Below, one piece after another: positions 1 to 10,625 of a DNA stretch of 64,000 nucleotides. How positions within the stretch are numbered: position 1 is the first letter of the stretch; each line of letters opens with the position of its first letter. Position numbers and translations under genes: made by a program. The DNA comes from Monarcha castaneiventris obscurior (lineage: Eukaryota; Chordata; Aves; Passeriformes; Monarchidae), in assembly GCA_026261815.1 (NCBI GenBank), contig JAMPIT010000511.1, forward strand, positions 434,001 through 498,000. The letters run 5' to 3'. The notes under the pieces were generated by a model that was given only the letters and a program-made list of their open reading frames with translations, searched no databases and was not told the origin of the DNA.

Positions 1-105
1 GCCACAGCTGCTCTGGGAATTCCATCCCAGCCCCTCCCCACCCTCCCAGGGAACAACTCCTTCCCAAGATCCCATCTAAATCTGCTCTCCTGCAGCTCCT
101 CTGCC
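1..105 (-). mobile_element. CR1 LINE fragment, cut by window edge
   Basis: The first bases match the middle of the CR1 3' region in reverse orientation: the GGGAATTCCATCCCAG segment and the CAGGGAACAACTCC segment, in the same order as the fuller copies at 6.3, 15.2 and 53.0 kb. The copy continues to the left of the window, so its 3' end is not visible. Non-coding remnant. Confidence 0.85.
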
Positions 106-781
106 CCCACTGTGTGTCAACCTCACGGCTCCAGGTGCCAAGGCAGCCGCTGGGGACAGCTGGGACAGGAGCTCTGCTCAGACACACCAAGTGTCACACA
201 GCTGGTGAGAGCTGTCCCCCTGTGCCACCAAACACCCAAGGTAACCTCTGATTTCTCAGCAGATGGTGGCAGAGATCCCCTCCTCCAGCCTCTGGCCCAG
301 CCTTCGATGGGTCCATCAGCAACAAATCCCAGGGACCTGGAATTGCTGGTGAGGCCAGTGAGGCTGGGGACACAGAAGGGGGTCAGTGGCCCTGCCTGCA
401 GGTGGGACACAGCCCCCGTGTGCAGCTGGAGTGAAGACAGACAGACAGACAGACAGACATGGGCTGACACATCCCCCGTCCTCACACACACCAGGACACT
501 CACTGGGGTCGGAACACGGCCGCAAAGCCAGGAGGATGTGTCCCCTGTGGTTAGACATCACTTGTGCCACACAGGGACAGGCCACAACTGCCAGGACTTT
601 CAGAGGGATTAGTAAAAGACTAAGCAGTGACCAAACACTGTGACAGCCAGGGGAAAATGTGCAAACCCAGCTGCCCCCTTCCTGCAGTCCCTGCCCCACT
701 TCTCAGCCACCAGAGCCCTGCTGGACCCCGGGGGTGCTGGGATTTCCCACATCCCAGCAGGACAGCGAGGGGCAGCACCTG

Positions 782-783
<2 letters not shown>
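106..783. other. Unique sequence, no gene seen
   Basis: Short frames are open on both strands but overlap each other and match no family I recognise. The only distinct structure is a small AGAC microsatellite at 435-459. Confidence 0.5.
435..459. repeat. (AGAC)n microsatellite
   Basis: About six uninterrupted copies of the 4-base unit AGAC. Confidence 0.9.

Positions 784-816
<33 letters not shown>
784..816. repeat. (CTG)11 trinucleotide repeat
   Basis: Eleven perfect CTG units. Translated, the run gives poly-Leu or poly-Cys on the plus strand and poly-Gln or poly-Ala on the minus strand, within frames that all lack recognisable protein features. It is treated as a microsatellite, not an exon. 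Perfect CTG/CAG runs are often length-polymorphic. Confidence 0.95.
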
Positions 817-818
<2 letters not shown>

Positions 819-1835
819 TGTGGGGCAGGGAGGGCTGGCAAGGGGGGATTTGCTGAAGACCCTGAGCTGTGGTCCCAGGGGGGTGTTTCAAGCCAAGCTG
901 AAGTTGTGAGCACAGAGATTCCCACTCTGGGACCCTCTGGCAGATCCCTGGGGTCCGTGGAAGGAGGAGAGATGGCCAATGGACACTGGCAAAGAACAGG
1001 AGGGCAACGAGGAGAGGGGCGATGCTCAGGGGTTTCACCGGAGAGCACAACAGGCACTGACAGCTCAGGCTGCCAGGGACAGCCAGAAGCCCTTTCCACT
1101 GAAGCTCAGCTGGGAGAGGTGCTGGGGAAGCTCTGAAGGTTCGCACCAGATGCCAGCAGGGCCAGGACAGAGCCAAAAAGCAGAGACTGTGTCAGCTGCT
1201 GGGATAGAAAGTGTAAATCCCTGGATGTTGGCTGAGAAAAGCTGCACTACTGCCCTAAATTATTTCTGCTCTCTTCACTGCTGTCCCCAGCTGCCTGTGC
1301 TGGGCCATCCCTGCCGCAGCAGAGGCTCATAATGTGCTGTAATTAAGTGGGCACAAGTCTAATCAGTCTGCAGAGAGCCTTGGACAAAGGCACTGCTAAT
1401 CCCTGGCATTCCCTGCAGCAGGGCCAGGCACCGTGTCAAACCTCAGCAGAGCTCCAGCCAGGCACAGGTTGTCTCCTGGTGACTTTTCTGTAGCAGACTG
1501 AACTGCTCCAGCTGAAATCGGCTCTGTCTCAGCAGCCCTGGGCTGGAGAGGGGAGCAGCCAGCACCTCCTGCAGAGCCCAGCAAGGAGACAAGGGGATCC
1601 AGCTCTGGCCTTGGCCCAGGGATCTGAGACAGGGAGCATCCTCAGGAGAGCAGGGCGACAGCATCCCCAGGAAAGGAACGTGCAGCCCCCAGGAGCGCCA
1701 GCACTGCTGATCCTTGGGGGACACCCAAACTGCTGAAATCCTGTCCAAGTTCAGCAGGAAGGAGGCTGCAAGCACCAGCTGTGCTGTGTGTTACAGCTGC
1801 AAGGGCTCCTAAGAGCTCTTCTTCTTCCAGCGAGG
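817..1835. other. Unique sequence, no gene seen
   Basis: No repeat family, RNA gene or convincing exon is visible. A slightly AT-richer patch near 1325-1365 contains TGTAATTAAG, a homeodomain-type core, but it is too short to call. Confidence 0.4.
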
Positions 1836-2146
1836 TCACAGAATTGCAGAATGGTTTGGGTGGGAAGGGACCTTAAAAATCATCTCCCATGGGCAGGGAC
1901 ACCTCCCACTGTCCCAAGCTGCTCCCAGCCCCATCCAGTCTGGCCTTGGGCACTGCCAGGGATCCAGGGGCAGCCACAGCTTCTCTGGGCACCCTGTGCC
2001 AGGGCCTGCCCACCCTCACAGGGAACAGTTCCTTCCCAATATCCCATCTAACCCTACTCTCTTCCAGTTTGAAGCCATTCCCTCTTGTCCTGTCACTCCA
2101 TCCCTTGTAAATGGTCTCTCTCCATCTTCCTTGTCCCTCCCTCAGG
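1836..2146 (-). mobile_element. CR1 LINE, 3' fragment
   Basis: Reads as the reverse complement of the CR1 3' end. The terminal segment CAGAATGGTTTGGGTGGGAA is followed by the GGGACACCTCCCACTGTCCC block, the GGGATCCAGGGGCAGCCACA block and the CATCCCTTGT block. The repeat's 3' end lies at the left. Like most CR1 copies it is truncated at its 5' end and has no reverse-transcriptase frame. Confidence 0.92.
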
Positions 2147-2270
2147 TCCTGTGACTGTTGGGTCACCCCAAAGCCTCCATTCGGGTCCTGGCTGCTCAAC
2201 CAGGGTCACATCCCAGGAGGGCATCACTGTCCCCTAAGAGAGCTCCTGCTGCCTTTGTGCCCTGGCAGCG

Positions 2271-2977
2271 CCTGCAGGAAGGGAGGAGTTCCTGGGGTAT
2301 GGGAAGGGAGGTGTTCCCGGGGTGCAGGAAGGGAGGTGTTCCCGGGGTGCAGGAAGGGAGGTGTTCCTGGGGAGGTGTTCCCGGGGTGCAGGAAGGGAGG
2401 AGTTCATGGGGTGCAGGAATGGAGGTGTTCCTGGGGAGGTGTTCCTGGGGTGCAGGAAGGGAGGTGTTCCCGGGGTGCAGGAAGGGAGGTGTTCCCGGGG
2501 TGCAGGAAGGGAGGTGTTCCTGGGGTATGGGAAGGGAGGAGTTCCTGGGGTATGGGAAGGGAAGTGTTCCCGGGGTGCAGGAAGGGAGGTGTTCCTGGGG
2601 AGGTGTTCCCGGGGTGCAGGAAGGGAGGAGTTCATGGGATGCAGGAATGGAGGTGTTCCTGGGGAGGTGTTCCAGGGGTGGAGGAAGGGAGGAGTTCCCA
2701 GGATGCAGGACGGGAGGAGTTCCCGGGGTGCAGGAAGGGAGGAGTTCCTGGGGTGCAGGAAGGGAGGTGTTCATGGGGTGCAGGAATGGAGGTGTTCCTG
2801 GGGAGGTATTCCTGGGATGCAGGAAGGGAGGTGTTTCTGGGGTGCAGGAAGGGAGGTCCCTGGGTGCAGGAAGGGAGGTGTTTCTGGGGTGCAGGAAGGG
2901 AGGTGTTCCTGGGGAGGTGTTCCCGGGGTGCAGGAGGGGAGGTGTTCCTGGGATTAAGGTGTTCCCGGGGTGCAGGG
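2271..2977. repeat. 25-bp minisatellite, G-rich on plus strand
   Basis: Tandem units of 25 bp built on GGGAGGTGTTCCCGGGG plus TGCAGGAA, mixed with a shortened 14-bp unit that lacks the GTGCAGGAAGG part (for example the step from 2361 to 2375). Variants include GAGTT for GTGTT, TATGGGAA for TGCAGGAA and CATGG for CCTGG. Neither 25 nor 14 is a multiple of three and no unit contains a stop, so several frames stay open on both strands. This explains the 200-315-codon frames here, which are not genes. Confidence 0.96.
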
Positions 2978-3094
2978 TACCATGACAGACCTGTCCCTCT
3001 GGCCCCCTGCCCACTGCCCCTTCCCACCTCGGCAGAGCCAGGGCAGCAGAGGGGTTAAGCGAGTCTGAGCTCTCCACCATCCATCCATCCTGCA
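2978..3094. other. Unique spacer after minisatellite
   Basis: Ordinary GC-rich sequence with a short (CCAT)n patch near 3080. No feature is visible. Confidence 0.4.
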
Positions 3095-3310
3095 AATCTG
3101 ACGGCCCCATCTCTTCAACGGGCCCAGATTGATTTCTTGACTGGGAGCAATGAGCAGCTTCACATGAAAAATGAGGGTTTGCGCCGTCAATAGAAGTTCT
3201 AATTACAACTTAAACCCAGGACATTCTTTACAGCGCACACCAGATTTACAGCGGTTGCAGGTGGGCGTGCAGCCCTTTCTAATTAAACGCAGCACGCATT
3301 GCAGATTGCT
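3095..3310. promoter_or_regulatory. AT-rich unique block, candidate enhancer
   Basis: Composition shifts abruptly from GC-rich flanks to a block with ATTGATTTC, two TAATTA homeodomain cores (3200-3205 and 3280-3285) and no repeat match. Regulatory function is inferred from composition and motifs only; conservation cannot be seen here. Confidence 0.3.
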
Positions 3311-3596
3311 CCAGACAGCCCCTGCCCGCTCCCCGGCCCCGCAAGGGCACCGAGCTGCTGGCACCGAGCTGCAGGGAGGCACCAGGCACCCCAAGGGCAC
3401 CGCCGTGCAGAGCACTGGGGAAGGATGGGAAGCTCCAGTTCCTCCTCTCTTTTCTCTCCTCTGTGGCTGGAGAGCTGCCCACACCCGATCAGCCGGGGCT
3501 GAACCATCCCCACTGCCCAGCACGGTGCCCCTGGGCCCACCCCAGTTCTCCATCACACGTGCCAAGGGCAGAACTGGGTGTGACTGGGGCGCAGGC

Positions 3597-3765
3597 ACAG
3601 AATCACAGGATGTCCTGAGCTGAAGGGCCCCCAGGGATCATCCAGTCCAACCCCAGGCACAGACACCCCAACAATCCCACCCTTGGCATCCCTGGCAGCG
3701 CTGTCCAAACGCTCCTGGAGCTCTGGCAGCCTCGGGGCCATGCCCCCGTTCCTGGGGAAGTGCTG
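3597..3765 (-). mobile_element. CR1 LINE, short 3' fragment (second subfamily)
   Basis: Belongs to the CR1 form with a GAGCTGAAGGG 3' end, a GGGATCATCCAGTCC segment, the CCAAACGCTCCTGGAGCTC block and the GGCAGCCTCGGGGCC block. The same form recurs at 12.7, 35.0, 50.3 and 54.1 kb. The sequence stops matching just after CCCGTTCCTGGGGAAG. Confidence 0.9.
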
Positions 3766-5294
3766 GGATTTCACAGGAAGCAGCCCCAGAGCTGCCTGGT
3801 GCCCCCCAGGGTACCCTCAAGGACCCTCAGTGTGCCAGAGCCCTGCGTGAGGCTGCTCTGTGGGGTCTGTCACCGGGAGCTGGGGCAGGGCAGGTCCCAA
3901 GGTGATGGCCAGGGTGTTTCCAGCTCTGCTGCCAAGGCACTCTGAGGCTTGCACAGACCGGGCTCCCCTGTGCCTCAGTTTCTCCATATCTGAAGTGGGA
4001 GAAATGCCTTTCTGAGCAGGACTTTAGGAAGGCAGGCAGGAAGTGGCCAGGCGTGACTGGGGGAGCTGTGGCAGAGGGAGGTGGCATTTCTGGGTGTGCC
4101 CCATGTCTGCCCAGAGAGGTGCTGCTGGGGGGGACCCTCCCCACCTGTCCTGCACAGTGCTGCTCCCCCCTCAGCCCCTGGGCACTGCAGGGTCCCTGTG
4201 CCAGACCCTCCAGGGCCCCGAGAGGGCTCAGAAGGGTAGGGGTGTGTCGGGACTGTGGTTTCTGAGAGCCCCAAAAGGAGCTGGAGTTGGAGGAGGACAC
4301 AAACAGAAAGTGTTCAGCAAGTTTTCATCGTCCAGTGAGAGATCCTGGCTCCTTGGACAATTCTGCATGTCCAAAACAACTTCTACCAGGAATCCCCAGC
4401 CGTGGGAGCTGCTCAGCTCCTCACAGAGGGCACTGGGATTAGGGAATGAGCCCTTCCCAGTGGATGTCAAGATCCAGGATGAGGAGAGACGTTGTTGTGG
4501 TGGAGATGGGGTCTCTCAGCTGTGGTTGGCAGCCCCAGCCCCACCTCAGCCCCTGCCCTGGGCTGGGCACTCTGGTCCAGCCTTGACTGCCTCTCCCAGT
4601 GCATCCCTGCTCCCAGCTCTGCTCCTGGAGTGCAGGAGATCCTCCTGAGCCACTCCTTGTTCAGCACAGGATTTGTGGAGCTGAGACGGGTTGCAGGGAG
4701 CAGGGAGAGCTCCCTGATTTCCCAGGGCTGGGAGTTAAATCACTCCTGCCACGAGCTGCTGCTTGGAGAACAGAAAATCCCACCAGAAGGTGAGAGGTGA
4801 GCAAAGAGCAAAGCACCAGGACTCTCCAGAAACTCCCCTGCCCCAGCTGGAGCCAGGAGAGGTGGAGCTGGGTTGGGAGTCCAGAAGGTCAGTGGTGAGA
4901 GTCATCTCCAGAGCCTTTTTCATGGGGAGCTTGCAGAAGCAGAAAGGGGATGCTGGAAGCTGCTGTCCAAGGATCCCACCCGTGTCCTGGATCACAGCTG
5001 GCCGATAGCAAAGGGCAGCACAGGGGACTGGAGGGACGGGCTGCTGCTCCTGCAGGAAAAGCCTCCACCAGCCAGGAGAGAGATTTGCAGATCCAGTGGG
5101 ATGTGAGGATGTGACCCTGCCAGCTCCAGAGAGGCCACAGCTGCCTGCGCCATGTGAGGGACAGGAACTCTGCATTGGGGTGAGCCAGAAGCTGCCCCCA
5201 TGACTCAGCTGCTCTGGGCCAAAGCTCACCACAAACAGCTGTGGGGCCCAGCACGTCCGGGATGAGGGCAGAACTCCCGGCTCCTTCCTCCCTG
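3766..5294. other. Unique sequence, no gene seen
   Basis: Overlapping short frames on both strands, none with a recognisable domain. No repeat family or RNA gene was identified. Confidence 0.4.
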
Positions 5295-5440
5295 CTCGCT
5301 GGATTTCCTGATTAGAACAAGATAAAATCGGCTGTGTCATCCAGCCCCCGATGTGGGGCCCAGATGTGAGCAGCCCCATCCCGACACGCCCGCTATGGCT
5401 CATCAAAGCTGACCAAATGCCATCAAAGGCCTTCCATGTG
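5295..5440. promoter_or_regulatory. Candidate regulatory block with two TCF/LEF-type sites
   Basis: Contains AGATAA (5320-5325) and two identical CATCAAAG words at 5401-5408 and 5421-5428, exactly 20 bp apart. ATCAAAG fits the core bound by TCF/LEF HMG-box proteins. Function is inferred. Confidence 0.3.
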
Positions 5441-6289
5441 GTCCCCGTCACTCCCACGCACTCCAGGAGTGTCCTGCTGCGTGACCCCGTTGGGATGTGA
5501 ACCACCAGGATCTGGGTGTCACCAGGGGAGAGCCCCAGAGCTGATGTGCCTCAGAACTCCCCAAAATTGCCCTTCAGAGCCAGAAAGGAATGTGGGAAAA
5601 ATGGAGGATGGGAGGATTTCCTGATCCAGTGATGCCCAAATCCTGCAGCCTCAGGGGTGAGGGGCCATGGGGGCTGCCCGGGCACAGAATTCCAGGCTCT
5701 CCAGAGGATGACCAGGGTGCCTGGGGGTGCTCAGGGTCATCCTGCACCCTGGGGCTGCTCCCTGTGCCCCCACCCACCCAGACGGGCTCTGTCCAGCCAC
5801 ATCACCTCAGGCTGCTCCCTGTCCTTGGGGATTCCAGTGGCATTTCTGTTGGCTGTAAGAGGTGCACCAAAGCAACATCAGCATCCCTGCCAGACCCCAG
5901 CCACAGAGAGGAGGAGTCCTTTGGGTCAGTGCCATGGGAGGATTTTGTCTCTGTCCAGGACCCTGAAACAAATCCCTCCCACCTTTGTACTCTGCAAGGA
6001 GAGACATTGGAGGAGATTTGGGCTGGGTTTGGGGCAGAGCACACCCGGGGCTCCTCAAGAAGGAGACTGCAGGTGACTGCATCATCTGCACTTCGTGTGG
6101 GACTGATCCAGGTTTTGGGGAAAAGTTTCTGTCTTTCAAAACAGGAAGGTTTTTTTCTGTGCTAGCCAACATTTTTCCTTCTGTTGCTTGGCTGTGGAGT
6201 GAGCAGGGTTTGGCTCAGCCCCTCCCAGGCAGTAACTGTGCCTGTCACATGGAGCATCCCAGAAACAGCCCTGCAGGAGCCCCTTTCCA
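5441..6289. other. Unique sequence, no gene seen
   Basis: Frames of up to about 190 codons are open on overlapping strands, some running into the next CR1 copy. No repeat or RNA gene was recognised. Confidence 0.4.
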
Positions 6290-6700
6290 GGAAACCACAG
6301 AACCATGGAAAGGGTTGGGCTGGAAGGACCTTAAATCCCATCCCACCCCTGCCATGGCAGGGACACCTCCCACTGTCCCAGGCTGCTCCAGCCTGGCCTT
6401 GGGCACTGCCAGGGATCCAGGGGCAGCCACAGCTGCTCTGGGAATTCCATCCCAGCCCCTGCCCACCCTCCCAGGGAACAATTCCTGCCCAAGATCCCAT
6501 CCAGCCCTGCCCTCTGGCAGTGGGAAGCCATTCCCTGGCTCCTGGCCCTGAATCCCTTGTCCCCAGTCCCTCTGCAGCTCTCCTGGAGCCCCTTCAGGCC
6601 CTGCCAGGGGCTCGGAGCTCTCCCTGGAGCCTTCTCCTCTCCAGCTGAGCACCCCCAGCTCTCCCAGCCTGGCTCCAGAGCAGAGGGGCTCCAGTTTGGT
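6290..6700 (-). mobile_element. CR1 LINE, long passerine-type 3' fragment
   Basis: One of the most complete copies. In order it has a slightly altered 3' tail (GGTTGGGCTGGAAGGACC), the TGCCATGGCAGGGACACC block, GGGAATTCCATCCCAG, CTGCCCTCTGGCAG (6507-6520, a CTCF-like word), CCATTCCCTGGCTCCTGG and the CCTTCTCCTCTCCAGCTGAG block. It is very close to the copies at 15.2 and 53.0 kb, which suggests a recent subfamily. No protein-coding part is present. Confidence 0.95.
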
Positions 6701-7064
6701 GTCTCCCCTTTGGTCTCATTCCAAGAGGTCGGCAGGGAAGCACTGCAAGAGGTTGTTGTAGGTGAACAAAGGGACTTTTTGGGGGACGCTGGGCAGCCCT
6801 CATACAACAACACCTGCGAGACTTTGTGGTGGGAGCCAGAGGATCCTTCACAGCCAACGAACACATCGGGTGCACTTTGAACCCTGAAGGAAGAACGTGG
6901 GGTTTTGGGGTGGGAAATTAAAAATCCCAGTTACTGTGGATTCCTCGTGCTCCCCACCTCCCAGCTGAAACCCTCCCCACGCTGGGCTGTGCAGCAGCTG
7001 ATAAGGAGGCAGGGAGGAGGCGCTGGATTCCTGCAAGCAGCAGCCAACGCCTGCGCCTCCCTCC
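6701..7064. other. Unique sequence with a possible hairpin
   Basis: Nine-base inverted arms, GTTGTTGTA (6752-6760) and TACAACAAC (6803-6811), flank a 42-bp loop. An E-box overlapping a GATA core (CAGCTGATAAGG) lies near 6995. No exon was recognised. Confidence 0.3.
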
Positions 7065-7370
7065 GCCTCTGCTTTTATGTAGTTTGGAAGTGCTCTGAAA
7101 CTGCTGGGCACAGACACTTCTGAAGCTGCAGCAACTTTGCACGGCGTGGTTGTTTTATGTCTGAACTGTACATACAGCAGTGAATAGAGCTCATAAAAGA
7201 TGGATGTATTCTTGTTCTTTTTGCTGGTTTTGATTTATTATTTACTTCACTTTTTTCAACTCTTCCGAAGTGCTGTAAATCATCTAAATCATTTTTCTCC
7301 TCTGCTTGGCTAGTTTGGGGGAGCTGAAGTGAGATGATAGTGCTTCACCTCCTCGGCAGTGTGGGGTTGG
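7065..7370. promoter_or_regulatory. AT-rich unique block, candidate regulatory element
   Basis: About 300 bp of clearly AT-rich, non-repetitive sequence between GC-rich flanks. It includes CTCATAAAAG, TTTATTATTTAC and a doubled AAATCATCTAAATCAT word. No frame or repeat explains it. Enhancer or exon-like function is inference only. Confidence 0.28.
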
Positions 7371-8539
7371 CTGGGGGTTTTTCAGGAAGAGAGAGAAAAA
7401 CCAGGAAATTTGAGCTCTTAACGTCTCTGCAAAGAAGCTTGGGAAGGCTTAAAGGTCTTCTTCCGTCTGCTTTGCAGGGGCTCTGAGGCTCGGCCTTGGC
7501 TCAGCTCTGGGAGCTCTCCTGGCTCAGGATTCCTGCCTGTCTGGGGTGGTTCACAGAGCAAATCTCACCCTCGGTGCAGGGAAGGTTTGCACACCCTGCC
7601 CTGGGTGCAGGTCAGGAGGGCCCTGTCCCCTGGGGAAAGAGGGAACACGGACAGGACCCCGGGCCTGGGGTCTGCAGGGGTGGGTGACACTTCAAACACA
7701 CAGGGAAGCACTCCTGGGGCTGGCTGCGGGCACTGCAGAGGGTCTGGCTCAGAGCTGGGCAGTGCACAGACAGGTTCTCTCGGTCTAAGCTCAGGGCCAA
7801 CACATCCCAGCACCCAGAGCTTCCCCAGCCAGGTCCCCCTGGCCTCCTTCATGCCCAGGGCACCGAGCAGGGGCTCCAGCACCCAGAGGAGAAAGGGAAG
7901 TCTGTGTGTCCACAGGTGGAACAGAGCACAGAGAGCAGATTTCCAAGGGCACGTTGCTGTTGGAGCTCCCCTCATGCAGCCAGCCCAGCGTGATGTGAGC
8001 CCACACCACACTGCTGGACTGAATTCTGCACAAACCCAGCCCAGAGACCCCTCGAGACCTGGAGCCTTCCTCCCCCAGCACCCCCTTGCTGGTCCGTTTG
8101 TCCTGCCAGCTCCCAGCACGGGCACAGGAGGTAGGGGGCCATTCCCAGCGCCTCTGAAGGAGCATCCGGGTGTCCCCACTAAGTCTGGATCTGAAGGGGT
8201 GGAATCTGTGGTGTCCCCAGGACTCAGGAGACCTCCACTGAGCAGGGAATGAATCCAGCAGTGCAAGCCCAGCAGAAGCACGGGGTGGCCCTGTCTGTGG
8301 AAAGACAAAGAAAGAGCAGAGCCCTGGGAGCACCGAGGGCTCCTGGGGAAGCAGGAGGAGGAGGAGGGCACTGACCCCTGCATCCCTTTCAGCAGGGGCT
8401 GTGGGACAGGGCAGGACCAGAGGGCTCCTCTCACCTCCCCACCCTCCCAGCCAGACCCAGGCACTGCGTCCCCACAGCCAAGAGCACAGCAGGCTCAGGG
8501 CCCCGAGCGCCCAGGCAGGGGCTCTGTCTCCTTCCTGTC
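7371..8539. other. Unique sequence, no gene seen
   Basis: A minus-strand frame of about 300 codons (7565-8464) overlaps a plus-strand frame of about 220 codons (7587-8252). The composition is low in TA and no domain is recognisable, so neither is called a gene. Confidence 0.45.
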
Positions 8540-8850
8540 ACTTTGCGTCTCTTTTTTAGGAGGAATTCAGCTGCAGGGAGAGACAACGAGCAAGCTGCTA
8601 ATGAAAGGGCAGCTGCTGCTCCGTGTCAGGCGTGTGAGACCCCACTGGGAGCTCAGCTGGGCGCAGTGGGTGGCTGGACACCGTTTATTTTTACATTAGA
8701 GCTATTTTCCTCTCACCCTGTCTGCTCTGTGCTCTTTATTTCTGAGTCAGTTCAGCCCCTGTCAGATGGACATCGATGCAGGATGCACAAACCTTCCCAG
8801 GACGGGCTAATTTTAGGATAATAACTGATGGGGGAGGGAGGGCCTTGGCT
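8540..8850. promoter_or_regulatory. Candidate regulatory block with AP-1 site
   Basis: A mixed AT-rich block with GCTAATGAAAG, GTTTATTTTTACATTAG, a perfect TGAGTCA at 8743-8749 (AP-1 core, in the palindrome CTGAGTCAG) and GGCTAATTTTAGG. No repeat family matches. Confidence 0.28.
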
Positions 8851-9003
8851 CAGCATCCCTTTGCATCGATGGCAGAGCTGTCCTTGGTGGTGGCACTACC
8901 TGCCCTTGCCTGGGCCTTGCCAGGCAAGCAAAGAGGGGAGTGTGGAACACAGGGCAGAACCTCCAAATCAAATGTCAGGAACTGTCTGTGGGTTTAGGAA
9001 TTA

Positions 9004-9275
9004 GAGAATCACAAGGTTTGGGTTGGAAAGGACCTTAGAGCTCATCTCATTCCACTGTCCCAGGCTGCTCCAAGCCCCGTCCAGCCTGGCCTTGGACACT
9101 TCCAGAGATCCAGGGGCAGCCACAGCTTCTCTGGGCACCTGTGCCAGGGTTTCCCCACCCTCACAAGGAACAATTTCCTCCTAACATCGAATTTAAACCT
9201 GGCTCTGTCTGTTCAAAACCATTCCCCCTTTGTCCTTTAAGTATCCATCTGTGTAAAACATTCCCTCTCCCTCCT
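9004..9275 (-). mobile_element. CR1 LINE, 3' fragment, older
   Basis: The reverse-oriented CR1 3' end begins at AGAATCACAAGGTTTGGG. The CATCTCATTCCACTGTCCC junction shows an internal deletion of the usual GGCAGGGACACC block. GGGGCAGCCACAGCTTCTC and CAATTTCCTCCTAACATC follow. It is more diverged than the 6.3-kb copy. Confidence 0.9.
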
Positions 9276-10434
9276 GGGGAGGAAGGCAGCCCCTGGGCCC
9301 GGGAGAAGGTTATCAAGCACAGGGCACCTGTGCCCCTGCAGATGGGCATCTGGGACGTCACAGGCTGTGCTCGAGGACATCCGTGCCACGTGTGACAGGG
9401 ACAGGGGGCTGCAGTCTCCTCATCGGGAGCTGGTTTTATGTTCCAAAAGCTGCAGTGTCCTCGTGTGGGAATGGGCCTTCAGTGGCAGCCTGGCTCACTG
9501 GAGAGGTGAGGGGTGTGAGGGCTCTGCAGGGCATTCAGATGTTGAGGATTCAAGAAACAAAACTGTCTCGGCAAAAAAAATCCCTGAGTCATTTCTGTGT
9601 CCTGCATTTTCAATGTCCTGTGGGAATCCCTTCACGTTCCCCTCTGGAGCTGAGGCTCTCTCCCTGCTCATTCCCAGTGCTGGGGGGCAGTGGGACCCGG
9701 GGAGCCCAGCCCAGCGTGAGCAGCCCTGCACGAGCATCCCTGGGTGCAAAGCTGCTGGAGGTGACACTCCTGTGCCAGCCCAGCCCAGGCTGTGGCGCCC
9801 GGGCTCTCCCGTGGGGAGCAGGGGGAAGCTCCTCGCTGTCCCTGCCTGTCCTGACTGACTGGGGCTGTGCAGGTGCTCTCAGTGCAGGTGTGACCCCACA
9901 GAGCCAGCCGGGCTCCCGCTGCTGCCCCGGGCACCGGCACAGCCGGGCACAGCAGCGGCTGTCACTGCCATAAAGCTGGTGCTGATTAGGAGGCACGGAG
10001 AGCCCAGCTCTGCTCTCAGTGATTAACCGCGGGCACGGGGTGCCAGGGAAGCACCCTGCATTCATCTCACCGCATTTCAGGCGTTTAGAAATTTAAGGTC
10101 TAACTCTGAGTTAGCCCTTCCCGGTTCCAGACTGGGCAGGGAGCAATGGTCACTTCCAGAGGGCCAGGTCAGAGCCAATTAGCGCCACAAGGCTTACGAG
10201 CTTGGAGCTGGATGCTCCGAGGTGGGGAATGACATCCAGGGGGGCTGCCAAGAGCACAGGGAAGTGGGGCAGAGCGGTGATGATGATGATGAGGAGGAAG
10301 CAGTGAGGAAGCTGGGGACCTTGGGGACGACGTGAAGTCCACGTGGCTGTGAGCTGCTGGATGCCCTCATCCCCGGGGGGTGCAGGATGCTGCCCATGGA
10401 GTGACACATCCGAGCCCCCGGTGCCCACACGGCT
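9276..10434. other. Unique sequence, no gene seen
   Basis: GC-rich, with overlapping frames in both directions and a short (GAT)n patch near 10278. No repeat family or RNA gene was recognised. Confidence 0.4.
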
Positions 10435-10625
10435 CTGACTGAGTCAGCCTGACAGCAGAGGAGTAACAGACTCAGACATCACATTTAAATGCCCATAAAT
10501 TTGGAAACAGAGCCAGAGCTCTTTAATCTTGGTTCATTTTTTCATTCGTAACGAGATAACAAAGGAAGCCAAGCGCGAGCTCGAGTCATGAATTATTTAG
10601 GGAGGGCACATCCATCTCGGGTGGT
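10435..10625. promoter_or_regulatory. Candidate regulatory block with AP-1/MARE-like site
   Basis: TGACTGAGTCAGC at 10436-10448 contains the AP-1 core TGAGTCA and one full MARE half (TGAGTCAGC). An AT-rich stretch follows with ACATTTAAATGCCCATAAAT and ATGAATTATTTAG. No repeat explains it. Confidence 0.3.

Noticed and set aside
627..1176. Possible poly-Leu, poly-Ala or poly-Gln protein around 784-816
   Set aside because: Every reading of an uninterrupted CTG run gives a homopolymer. The surrounding residues match no protein I know and the frames overlap.
3078..3092. Telomere-like or satellite repeat at the CCATCCATCC patch
   Set aside because: Only about three four-base units; ordinary low-complexity sequence.
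2111..3110. Frames of 211-315 codons on both strands across 2.1-3.1 kb
   Set aside because: They are produced by the stop-free 25-bp minisatellite; the peptides are pure repeat in several frames at once.
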